From positions 1 to 32,541 of the forward strand of contig CALCRE010000134.1 in NCBI GenBank assembly GCA_937894465.1: a stretch of 32,541 bases of DNA, written 5' to 3'. Position numbers and translations under genes: made by a program. Within the stretch, counting starts at the first letter, position 1. Each line of letters begins with the position of its first letter. Source of the DNA: an uncultured Clostridia bacterium (GTDB taxonomy: Bacteria > Bacillota > Clostridia > JAAYHZ01). The notes beneath the pieces were generated by a model. It worked only from the letters and a program-made list of their open reading frames with translations. It searched no databases and was not told the DNA's origin. Positions 24,422 to 32,098 of the stretch are shown here, piece after piece.

Positions 24422-24457
24422 AACCGGTATAGCCATTATATAAAAACTATACCGGTT
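24422..24457 (-). terminator. Rho-independent terminator after the flavoprotein gene
   Basis: An 11-bp perfect stem (AACCGGTATAG with CTATACCGGTT) is followed on the minus strand by TTTTTTAG. It lies between the stop of the three-module flavoprotein (24485) and the start of the large lyase-like lipoprotein (24395). The loop contains TATAAT on the minus strand, but no suitably spaced -35 was found. Confidence 0.85.
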
Positions 24458-24484
24458 CAAGATTCACTCTATGTCTATTTTTTC

Positions 24485-27175
24485 TTAATGGACATCACAT
24501 ACCGGAGTGGGACCTCTATCACAAGAAGACGCGGATCCTACTTTTTGCCTATTGTCATCGAGTAATCCTAAATTGATCATTTCAATGTTGTGGTTGGGGC
24601 ATCTGTTATAACACATACCGCATGCCACACACTCATCTACATTGACAACCCATCTGTCTGCACCATCTAAATGAATGGCAAATTCTTTACAGATGTCGGC
24701 ACATATGGAGCATCCTTCTCCGCATCCGCAACGCAAGCATTTGGTTGCTTCCTTCACCGCTTCTTCTTCGGTCAATGTCCTTGTGAATGTTTCGAAGTCA
24801 CCGATTCGTTCAATAGCCGTTCTGGCATAAATATCGAAACGATTGATATTTCTCTTGTATCCTGAACGTTCAAGAACATCATACTTGTCAACCGATTCTA
24901 GCTTGTCAATATATTCCATGGTAGCTTCATCACCTAAGAGTTGTTTGTCAATGGCTGCCGCTGCTTTTCTTCCCATGGCAATGGCTTTTATAACCGTTCC
25001 TGCACCTGTGCTGTCTCCGCCTGCATAAACACCTTCCATACCTGTGGAAAGGGTTTCATGATCCACTTTGATGTTCCCCATGGATCCGTCGTCTTTTTGA
25101 CCTAATGCCATAATCACGTTGTCGCATCTCAGTGTAAAATCCGAGCAGTCTTGAACGTTTATGGGGCATCTTCTGCCGCTTGCATCCACATCACCTAACA
25201 CATTGGTGTTCATCTTGATACCGGCCACTTTACCGTCTTTGACTTCAATCATTTCCGGAGCAACCAAGTACATGATTTTTATGCCTTCTTCTTCAGTTTC
25301 AAACAATTCCTCATCGGTAATGGGCATTTGATCTCTAGTTCTTCTGTAGGCGATATAGACTTGTCCTGCGCCTAATCTTCTTGCGGCACGTGCAGCATCC
25401 GCCGCTGTAAATCCACCGCCCACAACCACGACGGTATCACCGATTTCAGGTTTTTCTCCATCATTGACTTTTCTGAGGAATTTCAATGCATCATATACGC
25501 CTTGGGCATCTTCACCGGGGATTCCGGCACTTCTGCCCTTCCAGGTTCCTACTGCTAAGTAAACCGAATCAAATCCGTCTTTTTTAAGGCTATCCACAGT
25601 AAAGTCTTTTCCTAATGCTTTACCGGTTTCGAATTTTATACCCACGGTTTCCATCAGTTCAATCTCTTCATCTAAAATGGATTTGTCAAATCTAAAGGAA
25701 GGAATACCGTAACGCAACATTCCACCGCATAGTTTTTCCCGTTCAAACACAGTAACGTCGTATCCTGCTTTTCTTAAGTTCCAAGCACATGATAAACCGG
25801 AAGGCCCTGCCCCGACGATAGCAACTTTTTTATTGTTCTCTGCAACGTCAAATGTTTCATTAGTCCAGCCTTGTTGTTTTGCATATTCGATTACAAAACG
25901 TTTGATTTCTCTGATTTTTACTTGTTCACCGGTTTCATTTCTTGTACAAGCTTTTTCACATTCCTTGTTGCACACGATACCGCAAACGGATTGTAACGGG
26001 CTCTTACTCATGATCAAGTCGTAAGCTTCCCTGAATCTGCCTTCTGAAACCATTCTGACATAAGCTTGGGCAGGCACGCTGTTAGGGCATGCAGCCTTAC
26101 AAGGTCCTGCTAAATCAGGATTGATGATTTGTGCATGGCCGTTGTATAAAGTTAACTCGGGGGCGCTTCTGACTTCTGAAACGATCAAGTCTCTCATCTC
26201 TCCCACCGAATTGTAGTTGTTTTCTTTCATGAAATTTTTGAGATCTTTGATCAAGCCTTCGATAAAGCCGAAACCGCTGTATAATGTCTCGGAACAAATA
26301 CCCACCAAATCAGCACCGCTCATAATCATTTCCGCTGCGTCAACGTAGTTTTTGACTCCGCCGGCCATCATGATTCTCGGTTCCGGGCCATTTGCCTTAC
26401 GTATTTCATATGTATCTCTCAGCGCTAGCGGTTTTACCCACGGACCGCAATAACAGGACATACTGATTTCATCCTGTAAATGGTAAACGGCTTTTTTTGG
26501 ATCTTTTAAATTAATAGGGGGAATAGCCAAACGGTTGGATGTACCTCCCACTGCATCTGCACCGGCTGCATAGAGAGCCTTGGCTACATTGGCGATTTTT
26601 CCGCCTTCCGGTGTCAGTTTGACAAATAAGGGGATTTTAATCTCTTCCTTTATGGCTCTTACGATTTCCGATACTGCATCTTGGTTTTGTCCTAATGAAG
26701 CACCGGTTTTCTTTCCGCTCTTGTTTTCTGCGCCGGATAACTCAACATTAAAGGACATGTTCGGGCAACACATGTTCAATTCAACGATGTCAACGCCAAC
26801 TTCTTCGAATTTTTTGGCCATGTTTACCCAACCTTCGACGCCTTCTTCACCTGCATAGGTAATGTTTGCGAATAAGATCAAGTCATTCAAAACTTTTTTA
26901 GCATCATCCACCAATTTTAAACCTTGCTCGAAGGTCAGTCTTTTCTCGGCGGTGAAAGCCAAAGCATTGCGGTCTTTGAACAAAGAATAACGGGGCACCC
27001 TGTTGATGTACGGGACAGGATCGATCGTCAATTTTATGGAAGCAGCCGCCCATCCTGTCTCTTCTATCCTTTTTAATTGTTTGACAGAATTTGTGGTAGG
27101 ACCTGAAGCAACATAAAATGGATTTTTAAACTCTACCCCGGCTACATTAACCGGTAAGTACAAATCATTCATCAT
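24485..27175 (-). CDS. Three-module flavoprotein: PreA-like FMN barrel + GltD/PreT-like FAD/NADPH module + 2[4Fe-4S] ferredoxin
   Basis: A cytoplasmic 896-residue oxidoreductase. The N-terminal 355 or so residues are a dihydroorotate/dihydropyrimidine dehydrogenase-like FMN barrel (VEFKNPFYVASGPTT, ELNMCCPNM, FVKLTPEGG, MMAGGVKNYVDA). A GltD-like module follows with cysteine clusters (CKAACPNS, CGIVCNKECEKAC), FAD-binding VAIVGAGPSGLSCAW and NAD(P)-binding VVVVGGGFTAADAARAARR, closing with YAGGDSTGAGTV. The C-terminus has CLRCGCGEGCSICADIC and CVACGMCYNRCP, two iron-sulfur clusters. The order differs from animal dihydropyrimidine dehydrogenase, where the FAD/NADPH module comes first. The segment aligned to that enzyme's catalytic ACGQ reads SLGQ, so pyrimidine reduction is doubtful. 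The start is set at 27175 because AAGGAG (27185-27190) lies inside the longer in-frame start at 27196 and 9 bases ahead of this ATG. It is driven by a promoter with an operator. Confidence 0.88.
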   Translation of the reverse strand: MMNDLYLPVNVAGVEFKNPFYVASGPTTNSVKQLKRIEETGWAAASIKLTIDPVPYINRVPRYSLFKDRNALAFTAEKRLTFEQGLKLVDDAKKVLNDLILFANITYAGEEGVEGWVNMAKKFEEVGVDIVELNMCCPNMSFNVELSGAENKSGKKTGASLGQNQDAVSEIVRAIKEEIKIPLFVKLTPEGGKIANVAKALYAAGADAVGGTSNRLAIPPINLKDPKKAVYHLQDEISMSCYCGPWVKPLALRDTYEIRKANGPEPRIMMAGGVKNYVDAAEMIMSGADLVGICSETLYSGFGFIEGLIKDLKNFMKENNYNSVGEMRDLIVSEVRSAPELTLYNGHAQIINPDLAGPCKAACPNSVPAQAYVRMVSEGRFREAYDLIMSKSPLQSVCGIVCNKECEKACTRNETGEQVKIREIKRFVIEYAKQQGWTNETFDVAENNKKVAIVGAGPSGLSCAWNLRKAGYDVTVFEREKLCGGMLRYGIPSFRFDKSILDEEIELMETVGIKFETGKALGKDFTVDSLKKDGFDSVYLAVGTWKGRSAGIPGEDAQGVYDALKFLRKVNDGEKPEIGDTVVVVGGGFTAADAARAARRLGAGQVYIAYRRTRDQMPITDEELFETEEEGIKIMYLVAPEMIEVKDGKVAGIKMNTNVLGDVDASGRRCPINVQDCSDFTLRCDNVIMALGQKDDGSMGNIKVDHETLSTGMEGVYAGGDSTGAGTVIKAIAMGRKAAAAIDKQLLGDEATMEYIDKLESVDKYDVLERSGYKRNINRFDIYARTAIERIGDFETFTRTLTEEEAVKEATKCLRCGCGEGCSICADICKEFAIHLDGADRWVVNVDECVACGMCYNRCPNHNIEMINLGLLDDNRQKVGSASSCDRGPTPVCDVH

Positions 27176-27267
27176 CTTCATAATCTCCTTTGGCATATAT
27201 ATTAAATCAATACGGTTATTGATTTATTTCATTGAAAATTCTTGTTCTGATTGCCCATTTGTAACAC

Positions 27268-27291
27268 AATAGTAACCTTTTGGTTACTATT
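27268..27291. promoter_or_regulatory. Perfect palindromic operator candidate
   Basis: AATAGTAACC and GGTTACTATT form perfect 10-bp arms around TTTT. The site starts one base downstream of the -10 box of the flavoprotein promoter, covering the transcription start, a classic repressor position. The palindrome is the size of TetR-family sites. The TetR gene at 28295-28918 is the nearest candidate regulator. Confidence 0.65.
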
Positions 27292-27292
27292 A

Positions 27293-27321
27293 ATTGTAGA
27301 CCTTTGTTAAATAAAAGTCAA
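27293..27321 (-). promoter_or_regulatory. Sigma-A promoter of the flavoprotein gene
   Basis: On the minus strand TTGACT (27316-27321) is spaced 17 bases from TACAAT (27293-27298). Both hexamers match the consensus at five of six positions. The operator palindrome follows immediately. The leader to the ATG at 27175 is about 110 bases. Confidence 0.8.
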
Positions 27322-27360
27322 CCACATAGTTGAAATATCAAAAAAATATACAATTCTTCT

Positions 27361-27460
27361 TATATACTCACACTCCACAGAAAAACGAGTACTTTTTTCT
27401 GTAGTAATCTTATATACTCACACTCCACAGAAAAACGAGTACTTTTTTCTGTAGTAATCT
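27361..27460. repeat. Two perfect 50-bp tandem copies, each with an A/T-rich hairpin
   Basis: Bases 27361-27410 are repeated exactly at 27411-27460, and the identity runs a few bases further on each side. Each copy contains a 9-bp inverted repeat, ACAGAAAAA with TTTTTCTGT around an 8-base loop (27377-27402 and 27427-27452), which could act as a weak transcription terminator in either direction. The duplication reaches the stop codon of the HAD gene (27460-27462), so it looks like a recent tandem duplication of that gene's 3' end and terminator. Confidence 0.95.
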
Positions 27461-28305
27461 TATATCTTCGACAAATCATCACCGAATACATTTTTCAACG
27501 CCCTTGCCACTCCGGATCGGTTGTTATCAAATTCAGCGATCAAATCGGCCTTTGACTTTGCAGCGTCAATGGCGTTTTTCATTGCAATGCCCAATCCGGC
27601 ATTTTCGATCATTTCCATATCATTGCTATCGTCACCGATGGCGATGATCTCTTCCGGTTTAATACCTCTGTCGGTTGCGTACTTCAACGCAGCATGCCAT
27701 TTGGTACCTTCTATTTCACTTACCTCCAACAACGGCCCGATTCTTGTCAATGACATGGTGATATGGGTGTGAATTTCCTGCGGATACTTTTCATCAATCC
27801 TGTTTTGCAGTTGTTTTACTTGCTCTAATTTTCCGGTGTAACACATAATCATCACCAAAGAATCAGGCAAAGATGCCAAGTCTTGATTGGCCAGCAACCT
27901 CGTTGTGTTTTTAGATATATACCCGTTGTATCCTTCATAGGTGTGATCAAATTCGCATATCAATTCATACCCCTCATAGTTCGCATGGACCACCGGATGC
28001 ATACCCATGTCATGACCCATGCTTAAAATATCCAAAAAATGCTCTTTTCTGATGGTGGTGCTGTCGATTAAATCATCCGACTCCATTTCCCATGTTGCAT
28101 TTCCGTTGTTGGAAAAGTAGACGGCTTTTAAACCGTAACGCTCCAAGACCGGTTTCGCAAAGGAAAAGCGTCTTCCTGTGGCAATGCCGATGATCATGCC
28201 TTTTTCCTGCAGGTGTTTAAACACTTCTACATTCTCTTCCGATATATTTTTTTCATCATCTAATAATGTTCCGTCCATGTCCACAAGGATCATCTTATAT
28301 TTCAC
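27460..28305 (-). CDS. HAD-superfamily phosphatase, Cof/YidA type
   Basis: A cytoplasmic sugar-phosphate or cofactor phosphatase of the Cof subfamily (about 281 residues, the usual length). Motif I is DMDGTLL with the nucleophilic Asp, motif II is IATGRR, and motif III/IV are the lysine of EGTKWHAALKYA and IGDDSNDMEMIENAGLGIAM. The large C2-type cap lies between them. The substrate cannot be predicted. The start is taken as the GTG at 28305 (VKYKMILVDMDG), with GGGGAG 10 bases upstream; an ATG at 28323 is in frame but has no ribosome binding site. Either start overlaps the 3' end of the TetR gene, so the two are cotranscribed. The last codons fall at the edge of the 50-bp tandem repeat. Confidence 0.88.
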   Translation of the reverse strand: MKYKMILVDMDGTLLDDEKNISEENVEVFKHLQEKGMIIGIATGRRFSFAKPVLERYGLKAVYFSNNGNATWEMESDDLIDSTTIRKEHFLDILSMGHDMGMHPVVHANYEGYELICEFDHTYEGYNGYISKNTTRLLANQDLASLPDSLVMIMCYTGKLEQVKQLQNRIDEKYPQEIHTHITMSLTRIGPLLEVSEIEGTKWHAALKYATDRGIKPEEIIAIGDDSNDMEMIENAGLGIAMKNAIDAAKSKADLIAEFDNNRSGVARALKNVFGDDLSKI

Positions 28306-28918
28306 TTTTTTCTTTCTCCCCATGTTGTTCTTTATTTTTTATACCTGCCCAGAAAACACCGAATATACGGTTGGTCATCTCTTCGTCAATATCCAGTTGT
28401 CTTGCTTGGTAGAAATTTTGAATGTCCTTGATGGGGCCGAGCATATATGAAAGAATCACATTGTATGGAAGATCGATGATCACATGGTTTTTAACGCCTT
28501 CCTCCACAATATTTTTAAGTGTTTCAAATATGGCATTTCCTTCATCAATGACGTTTTGTGATATCGATCTTTCTATACCCGGTTGGAATATGAAGTTGGC
28601 TTGTAACGAGTTGTTAATACAATAACTAAAATACCCCATCCAGAAGCAATAGATCTTCTCCTCAACAGTTTTAGCCGATTCAATGCCCAGTGAAACGTAG
28701 CGGGATACTTCGGTCATAATTTCTGCGTAAATGGTATCCATTAATTTCTGCTTGTTGCCGAAATAAAAATAAATGGTTCCCACCGCAACACCGGATTCCT
28801 TTGAAATCAAAGAAACCGGTATATTATGAAGACCTCGTTCCTCCACTAACTTAAAAACAGTAAAAGTGATAACTTCCCTTTTATCCGTAATGATCCCATC
28901 CTTTTTTGTAACATTCAA
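28295..28918 (-). CDS. TetR/AcrR-family transcriptional regulator
   Basis: A 207-residue repressor-type regulator. Residues about 12-60 form the TetR DNA-binding domain, with the recognition region SKESGVAVGTIYFYFGNKQKLMDTIY. The C-terminal ligand-binding and dimerisation domain is all helical and variable, so the inducer is unknown. It shares an operon with the HAD phosphatase (overlapping reading frames). The palindrome at 27268-27291 ahead of the nearby flavoprotein gene is a plausible target. A loosely spaced AGGA precedes the ATG, so the exact start is less certain. Confidence 0.9.
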   Translation of the reverse strand: MNVTKKDGIITDKREVITFTVFKLVEERGLHNIPVSLISKESGVAVGTIYFYFGNKQKLMDTIYAEIMTEVSRYVSLGIESAKTVEEKIYCFWMGYFSYCINNSLQANFIFQPGIERSISQNVIDEGNAIFETLKNIVEEGVKNHVIIDLPYNVILSYMLGPIKDIQNFYQARQLDIDEEMTNRIFGVFWAGIKNKEQHGEKEKSEI

Positions 28919-29040
28919 AAAATGATATCCTATTCATAGACAATCATCCCTACCATTCTACACTATATCAAGTCACTAATTCAACCGATTTCGCTTCAGG
29001 TTCAGTTGTTCCTTTATTCATTCATAGCCTCACGGGATTG

Positions 29041-29069
29041 TTGACATGCTGCCGATCATCCTTGATAAT
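29041..29069 (+). promoter_or_regulatory. Sigma-A promoter of the GNAT gene
   Basis: TTGACA (29041-29046), a 17-base spacer and GATAAT (29064-29069). Transcription would begin near 29076, just ahead of GGGAG (29092-29096). This supports a start codon at 29104 rather than an in-frame ATG at 29038 that lies upstream of the promoter. Confidence 0.7.
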
Positions 29070-29103
29070 GGTATTACTTAAAAAAGAATATGGGAGTTAT
29101 AGA

Positions 29104-29709
29104 ATGCTTGAAAATAAGAAAATAAGACTTGCCACAGAAGACGACAGTGGTTTCATTTTGAAAATATATGCACCTTATATTAATAATACAGCCATTACAT
29201 TTGAATGCATAGTTCCAACCATAACAAAATTTAGAGAAAGAATGGCTAATATCCAATCAACTTATCCTTGGCTTGTATGTGAAATTAACAATAATATAGT
29301 AGGATATGCCTATGCATCTCGTTTTAGAGAAAAGGAGGCATATAAATGGTCAGTTGAGTTCTCAGTCTACATTACTCCGGAGTACCACAGAAGAAATATT
29401 GGAAAAGCACTTTATTTTGCTTTATATGAATTATTAAAACTTCAAGGCTTTTATAATGCTTATGCCGGAGTTACTCTACCAAATATTAAAAGTGAAGGTC
29501 TTCATGAATCATTTGGATTTAAAGCAATAGGTGTTTACCATAACGTAGGATATAAGCTTGGTAGCTGGCATGACGTTAAGTTGTATGAATTAAAAATTCA
29601 AGAACACATACAGCTACCGGAAAAACCAAAGTCTATCAATGATATAAGTAATACTAATGAATTTAAGGCTATCATTGAAAAAGCGGCGCAAATAATAAAA
29701 ATTGGTTGA
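29104..29709 (+). CDS. GNAT-family N-acetyltransferase, phosphinothricin acetyltransferase-like
   Basis: A cytoplasmic acetyl-CoA-dependent transferase of 201 residues. The N-terminus RLATEDDSGFILKIYAPYINNTAITFE is the pattern of the phosphinothricin/methionine-sulfoximine acetyltransferase group, as is the central SVYITPEYHRRNIGKAL segment holding the acetyl-CoA pyrophosphate loop (R-R-N-I-G-K-A). NIKSEGLHESFGFKAIGVYHNVGYKLGSWHDV completes the fold. About 35 extra C-terminal residues follow the usual end. The substrate may be an amino acid analogue, but this is not certain. GGGAG lies 7 bases ahead of the ATG. The gene is visibly richer in A and T than the lyase locus, suggesting separate ancestry. 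Confidence 0.87.
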   Translation: MLENKKIRLATEDDSGFILKIYAPYINNTAITFECIVPTITKFRERMANIQSTYPWLVCEINNNIVGYAYASRFREKEAYKWSVEFSVYITPEYHRRNIGKALYFALYELLKLQGFYNAYAGVTLPNIKSEGLHESFGFKAIGVYHNVGYKLGSWHDVKLYELKIQEHIQLPEKPKSINDISNTNEFKAIIEKAAQIIKIG

Positions 29710-29826
29710 TTTCAAACAACATTTACAAAAAGAAAAGATTGTCCGCTTTAATTGCAGTTTAAGTGTATTGTCTTTTTATAACGTAGAATTGTTTTTAAGA
29801 TGTTAGGAAAGGAAGATGTTCTACAC

Positions 29827-30807
29827 ATGGAACTCCCGGAAGATTTACGATATGCACTAGAATTAGAATTATCAACACTATCTCCTAAAAGGCTTGCTAA
29901 GTTAGCCTCAGAGCTTTCTGACAGATATCGCACAGGCAAACAAACCGGTAGAAAGAGCTTTATAGAATCACAGGGGGATGTTGATGCATATGCTGCTTTT
30001 CGTATGCCCGCAACTTTTGCAGCAGTATATTCAGTCTTAAAGCAAGTACAAGAAGGTCTTCCTGATTGGAATCCACAAACCTTGTTAGATGCAGGCGCCG
30101 GCCCGGGAACTGTTATGTGGGCAGTTGCTGCAATTTACAATGATTTAAATTCTATAACTCTCCTTGAAAGAGAAGAATGTATGATTGCACTAGGTAAAAA
30201 GTTAGCGAAGCACGCATCATCTATATCTATTCAGAAAGCGGAGTGGGTCAAAACTGACATTACGAATATTTGGGAAACTACTTCCCATGATATAGTGACC
30301 GCATCCTATGTGTTAGGTGAACTGAATGAGCAACATAGAAATGCTTTTTTAAAGAAATTATGGATGCTTACAAGAGGTACTCTGATTATAATTGAACCGG
30401 GAACACCGGCCGGGTTTTCTCGTATTAAACAAGCCCGGGAACAACTTATTAATGAAGGAGGCTTACTCATAGCACCCTGCCCTCATAATTTATCATGCCC
30501 GATGGCTATAGATAATTGGTGTCATTTTTATCAGAGGCTTTCACGATCGCGTCTCCATAGGCAAATTAAAGCAGGCGAGCTATCCTATGAAGATGAGAAG
30601 TTTTCTTTCATAGCTGTCTCTCGTAAGATGGGAGAAGCTGTTTCGGGAAGAATATTACGTCATCCTCAAATAAGAAAAGGACATATTGAATTTGAAGTTT
30701 GTTGTTCTGAAGGAATAAGCAAAAGGATTATAACACGCAAAGACAAAGAATTATTTCGCAATGCAAAGAACCTGAGCTGGGGTTCAATTCTCCCGCCAAG
30801 AAAATGA
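29827..30807 (+). CDS. Rsm22/METTL17-like small-subunit ribosome methyltransferase-family protein
   Basis: A 326-residue protein of the Rsm22 family, linked in mitochondria to assembly of the small ribosomal subunit. The SAM-binding motif is LLDAGAGPGTVMWAV (about 87-100). The family block APCPHNLSCPMAIDNWCHFYQRLSR is present. Cys218, Cys224 and Cys232 in this block plus Cys292/293 (FEVCCSEG) form a spaced four-cysteine set like the one that holds a [4Fe-4S] cluster in METTL17; a cluster here is inferred. The start at 29827 (MELPEDLRYALE) is chosen over 29800 because GGAAAGGAAG lies between them and relatives begin this way. It is AT-rich like the preceding GNAT gene, from which it is separated by 117 bases. 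Confidence 0.85.
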   Translation: MELPEDLRYALELELSTLSPKRLAKLASELSDRYRTGKQTGRKSFIESQGDVDAYAAFRMPATFAAVYSVLKQVQEGLPDWNPQTLLDAGAGPGTVMWAVAAIYNDLNSITLLEREECMIALGKKLAKHASSISIQKAEWVKTDITNIWETTSHDIVTASYVLGELNEQHRNAFLKKLWMLTRGTLIIIEPGTPAGFSRIKQAREQLINEGGLLIAPCPHNLSCPMAIDNWCHFYQRLSRSRLHRQIKAGELSYEDEKFSFIAVSRKMGEAVSGRILRHPQIRKGHIEFEVCCSEGISKRIITRKDKELFRNAKNLSWGSILPPRK

Positions 30808-30980
30808 TAGAAACATAAATTTATCGATTCATGGCTAATTCATAAGCATTCCGCTCCCTCGACCGTTTCTTCGTGCTTCTATGTGTATCATATGTTCCTG
30901 CGGTGTTGTTCCAATATAACAGGAGGACTTTTCGGTAAAACTCACCACTTACATTTGTTGCATTGTTATATTACGACGTT

Positions 30981-32084
30981 TTAGGTCATTACGTTCTCGT
31001 GTAATAAACGTTGATGCAACAAAAGATAATACCGGATCAGTTTAAAATTATGCAGGTTGATGTCAGTGTAGTCGGACTGTAAGCGCCAGCAAATGGTTTT
31101 CTCACCGTGTTCGGTTTTCAAAACAGATGGTACCGCATTGCCTTTTAAAACAAGATGTTGCATACAACTTTCACCTCGGCACAGATTACTAATCATAGAG
31201 AAATCCTTCTTGACATAAGATGGAACATCATCCAGAAAAGGAACGATTTTGTGTGTGCTGACAAACCGCAAACAAATGTGCAACATAGATTCATATCGGA
31301 TGTCGAATGTAAACTCCAGTAAAGGTGTTCTCTTTATTTTCGGATTACTACAAGATATGATGAGACGAAAAGGGTTTTTTAAGTTGATCCCATAATTATA
31401 TCCGTTTTGTGTCATATAGTCTCTTAACTTCTTAATATAGCGGTACGAATCTTCATTCTTTATTATTTCTGCCAGTATTCGGCTGTTCAACTTTGAATAA
31501 TCATTGCTTAACACATCAAAATCACATCGATAAAAATAGAAAAAACCATTTTCGCATTGATGATTCTTGCACATGGACGCTAAAAGGTGCAAGCCGTCAA
31601 TCATTTCGGGAACGTTTTTATTGGATAACTCCACACCTTGGCCTGTTACCCGTATTTCCAGACCTATTAATGATAAACCCATAAGCAGGTGTTCTTTGAT
31701 CCTTCTTGAGTCACGATAAAAGTTATCATAAACTTCAAGTTCTATGATCAGCCTATGTCCCTGTAGATGACCGCTATAGCCGGCTTGGTAAAGAAAGTAT
31801 AACAGATCATGAAATATATGAAAGATTTGCATAAGATCTTTGAGAAATGACTTCCTCAATTCACTAGTTATGCAATGATCAAGACAGTTATCCTGTTTTG
31901 ACGGAATCCCCAGCTTTTCGGGATTCTCGTAAAACATTAAATACAAAGAGTGAAAAAAGTCATAAATATCTTTGTAGCAAGACAAATAAGCACCCCTCAC
32001 CGGGTTAAAAATCGGTTTTAAAAGAAGGAGGTAATACACTGCTATTCTTTGTCCTAAACTATTATATCTCTCTTTTACATACAT
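30981..32084 (-). CDS. Uncharacterised protein downstream of rsmI
   Basis: A 367-residue protein that I do not recognise. It has no signal peptide. The first 130 residues include helical, aromatic-rich stretches (IAVYYLLLLKPIF, KDIYDFFHSLYLMFY, LMQIFHIFHDLLYFLYQAGY) that may be amphipathic or partly membrane-associated. The middle and end look mixed alpha/beta, with several histidines and cysteines scattered (SMCKNHQCENG, SNLCRGESCMQH) but no clear metal-binding pattern. It begins 14 bases after the rsmI stop codon on the same strand, so it is probably cotranscribed with rsmI; the ribosome binding site is weak. The 173 bases between its stop and the Rsm22-like gene contain no recognisable terminator. 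Confidence 0.7.
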   Translation of the reverse strand: MYVKERYNSLGQRIAVYYLLLLKPIFNPVRGAYLSCYKDIYDFFHSLYLMFYENPEKLGIPSKQDNCLDHCITSELRKSFLKDLMQIFHIFHDLLYFLYQAGYSGHLQGHRLIIELEVYDNFYRDSRRIKEHLLMGLSLIGLEIRVTGQGVELSNKNVPEMIDGLHLLASMCKNHQCENGFFYFYRCDFDVLSNDYSKLNSRILAEIIKNEDSYRYIKKLRDYMTQNGYNYGINLKNPFRLIISCSNPKIKRTPLLEFTFDIRYESMLHICLRFVSTHKIVPFLDDVPSYVKKDFSMISNLCRGESCMQHLVLKGNAVPSVLKTEHGEKTICWRLQSDYTDINLHNFKLIRYYLLLHQRLLHENVMT

Positions 32085-32098
32085 ATTCTTATCACTAT

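Noticed and set aside
24435..24463. Promoter for the large lipoprotein gene overlapping the upstream terminator (TTGAAC and TATAAT in the hairpin)
   Set aside because: The spacer is only 14 bases, too short for a normal sigma-A promoter. Read-through or a distant promoter is equally possible.
24485..27175. Assignment as preA/preT dihydropyrimidine dehydrogenase
   Set aside because: The domain order differs and the catalytic cysteine position reads Leu/Ser, so a specific gene symbol would overstate the evidence.
27361..27460. Tandem repeat as a CRISPR array or attachment site
   Set aside because: There are only two directly abutting copies with no spacers, no cas genes and no integrase nearby. 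It is a simple tandem duplication.
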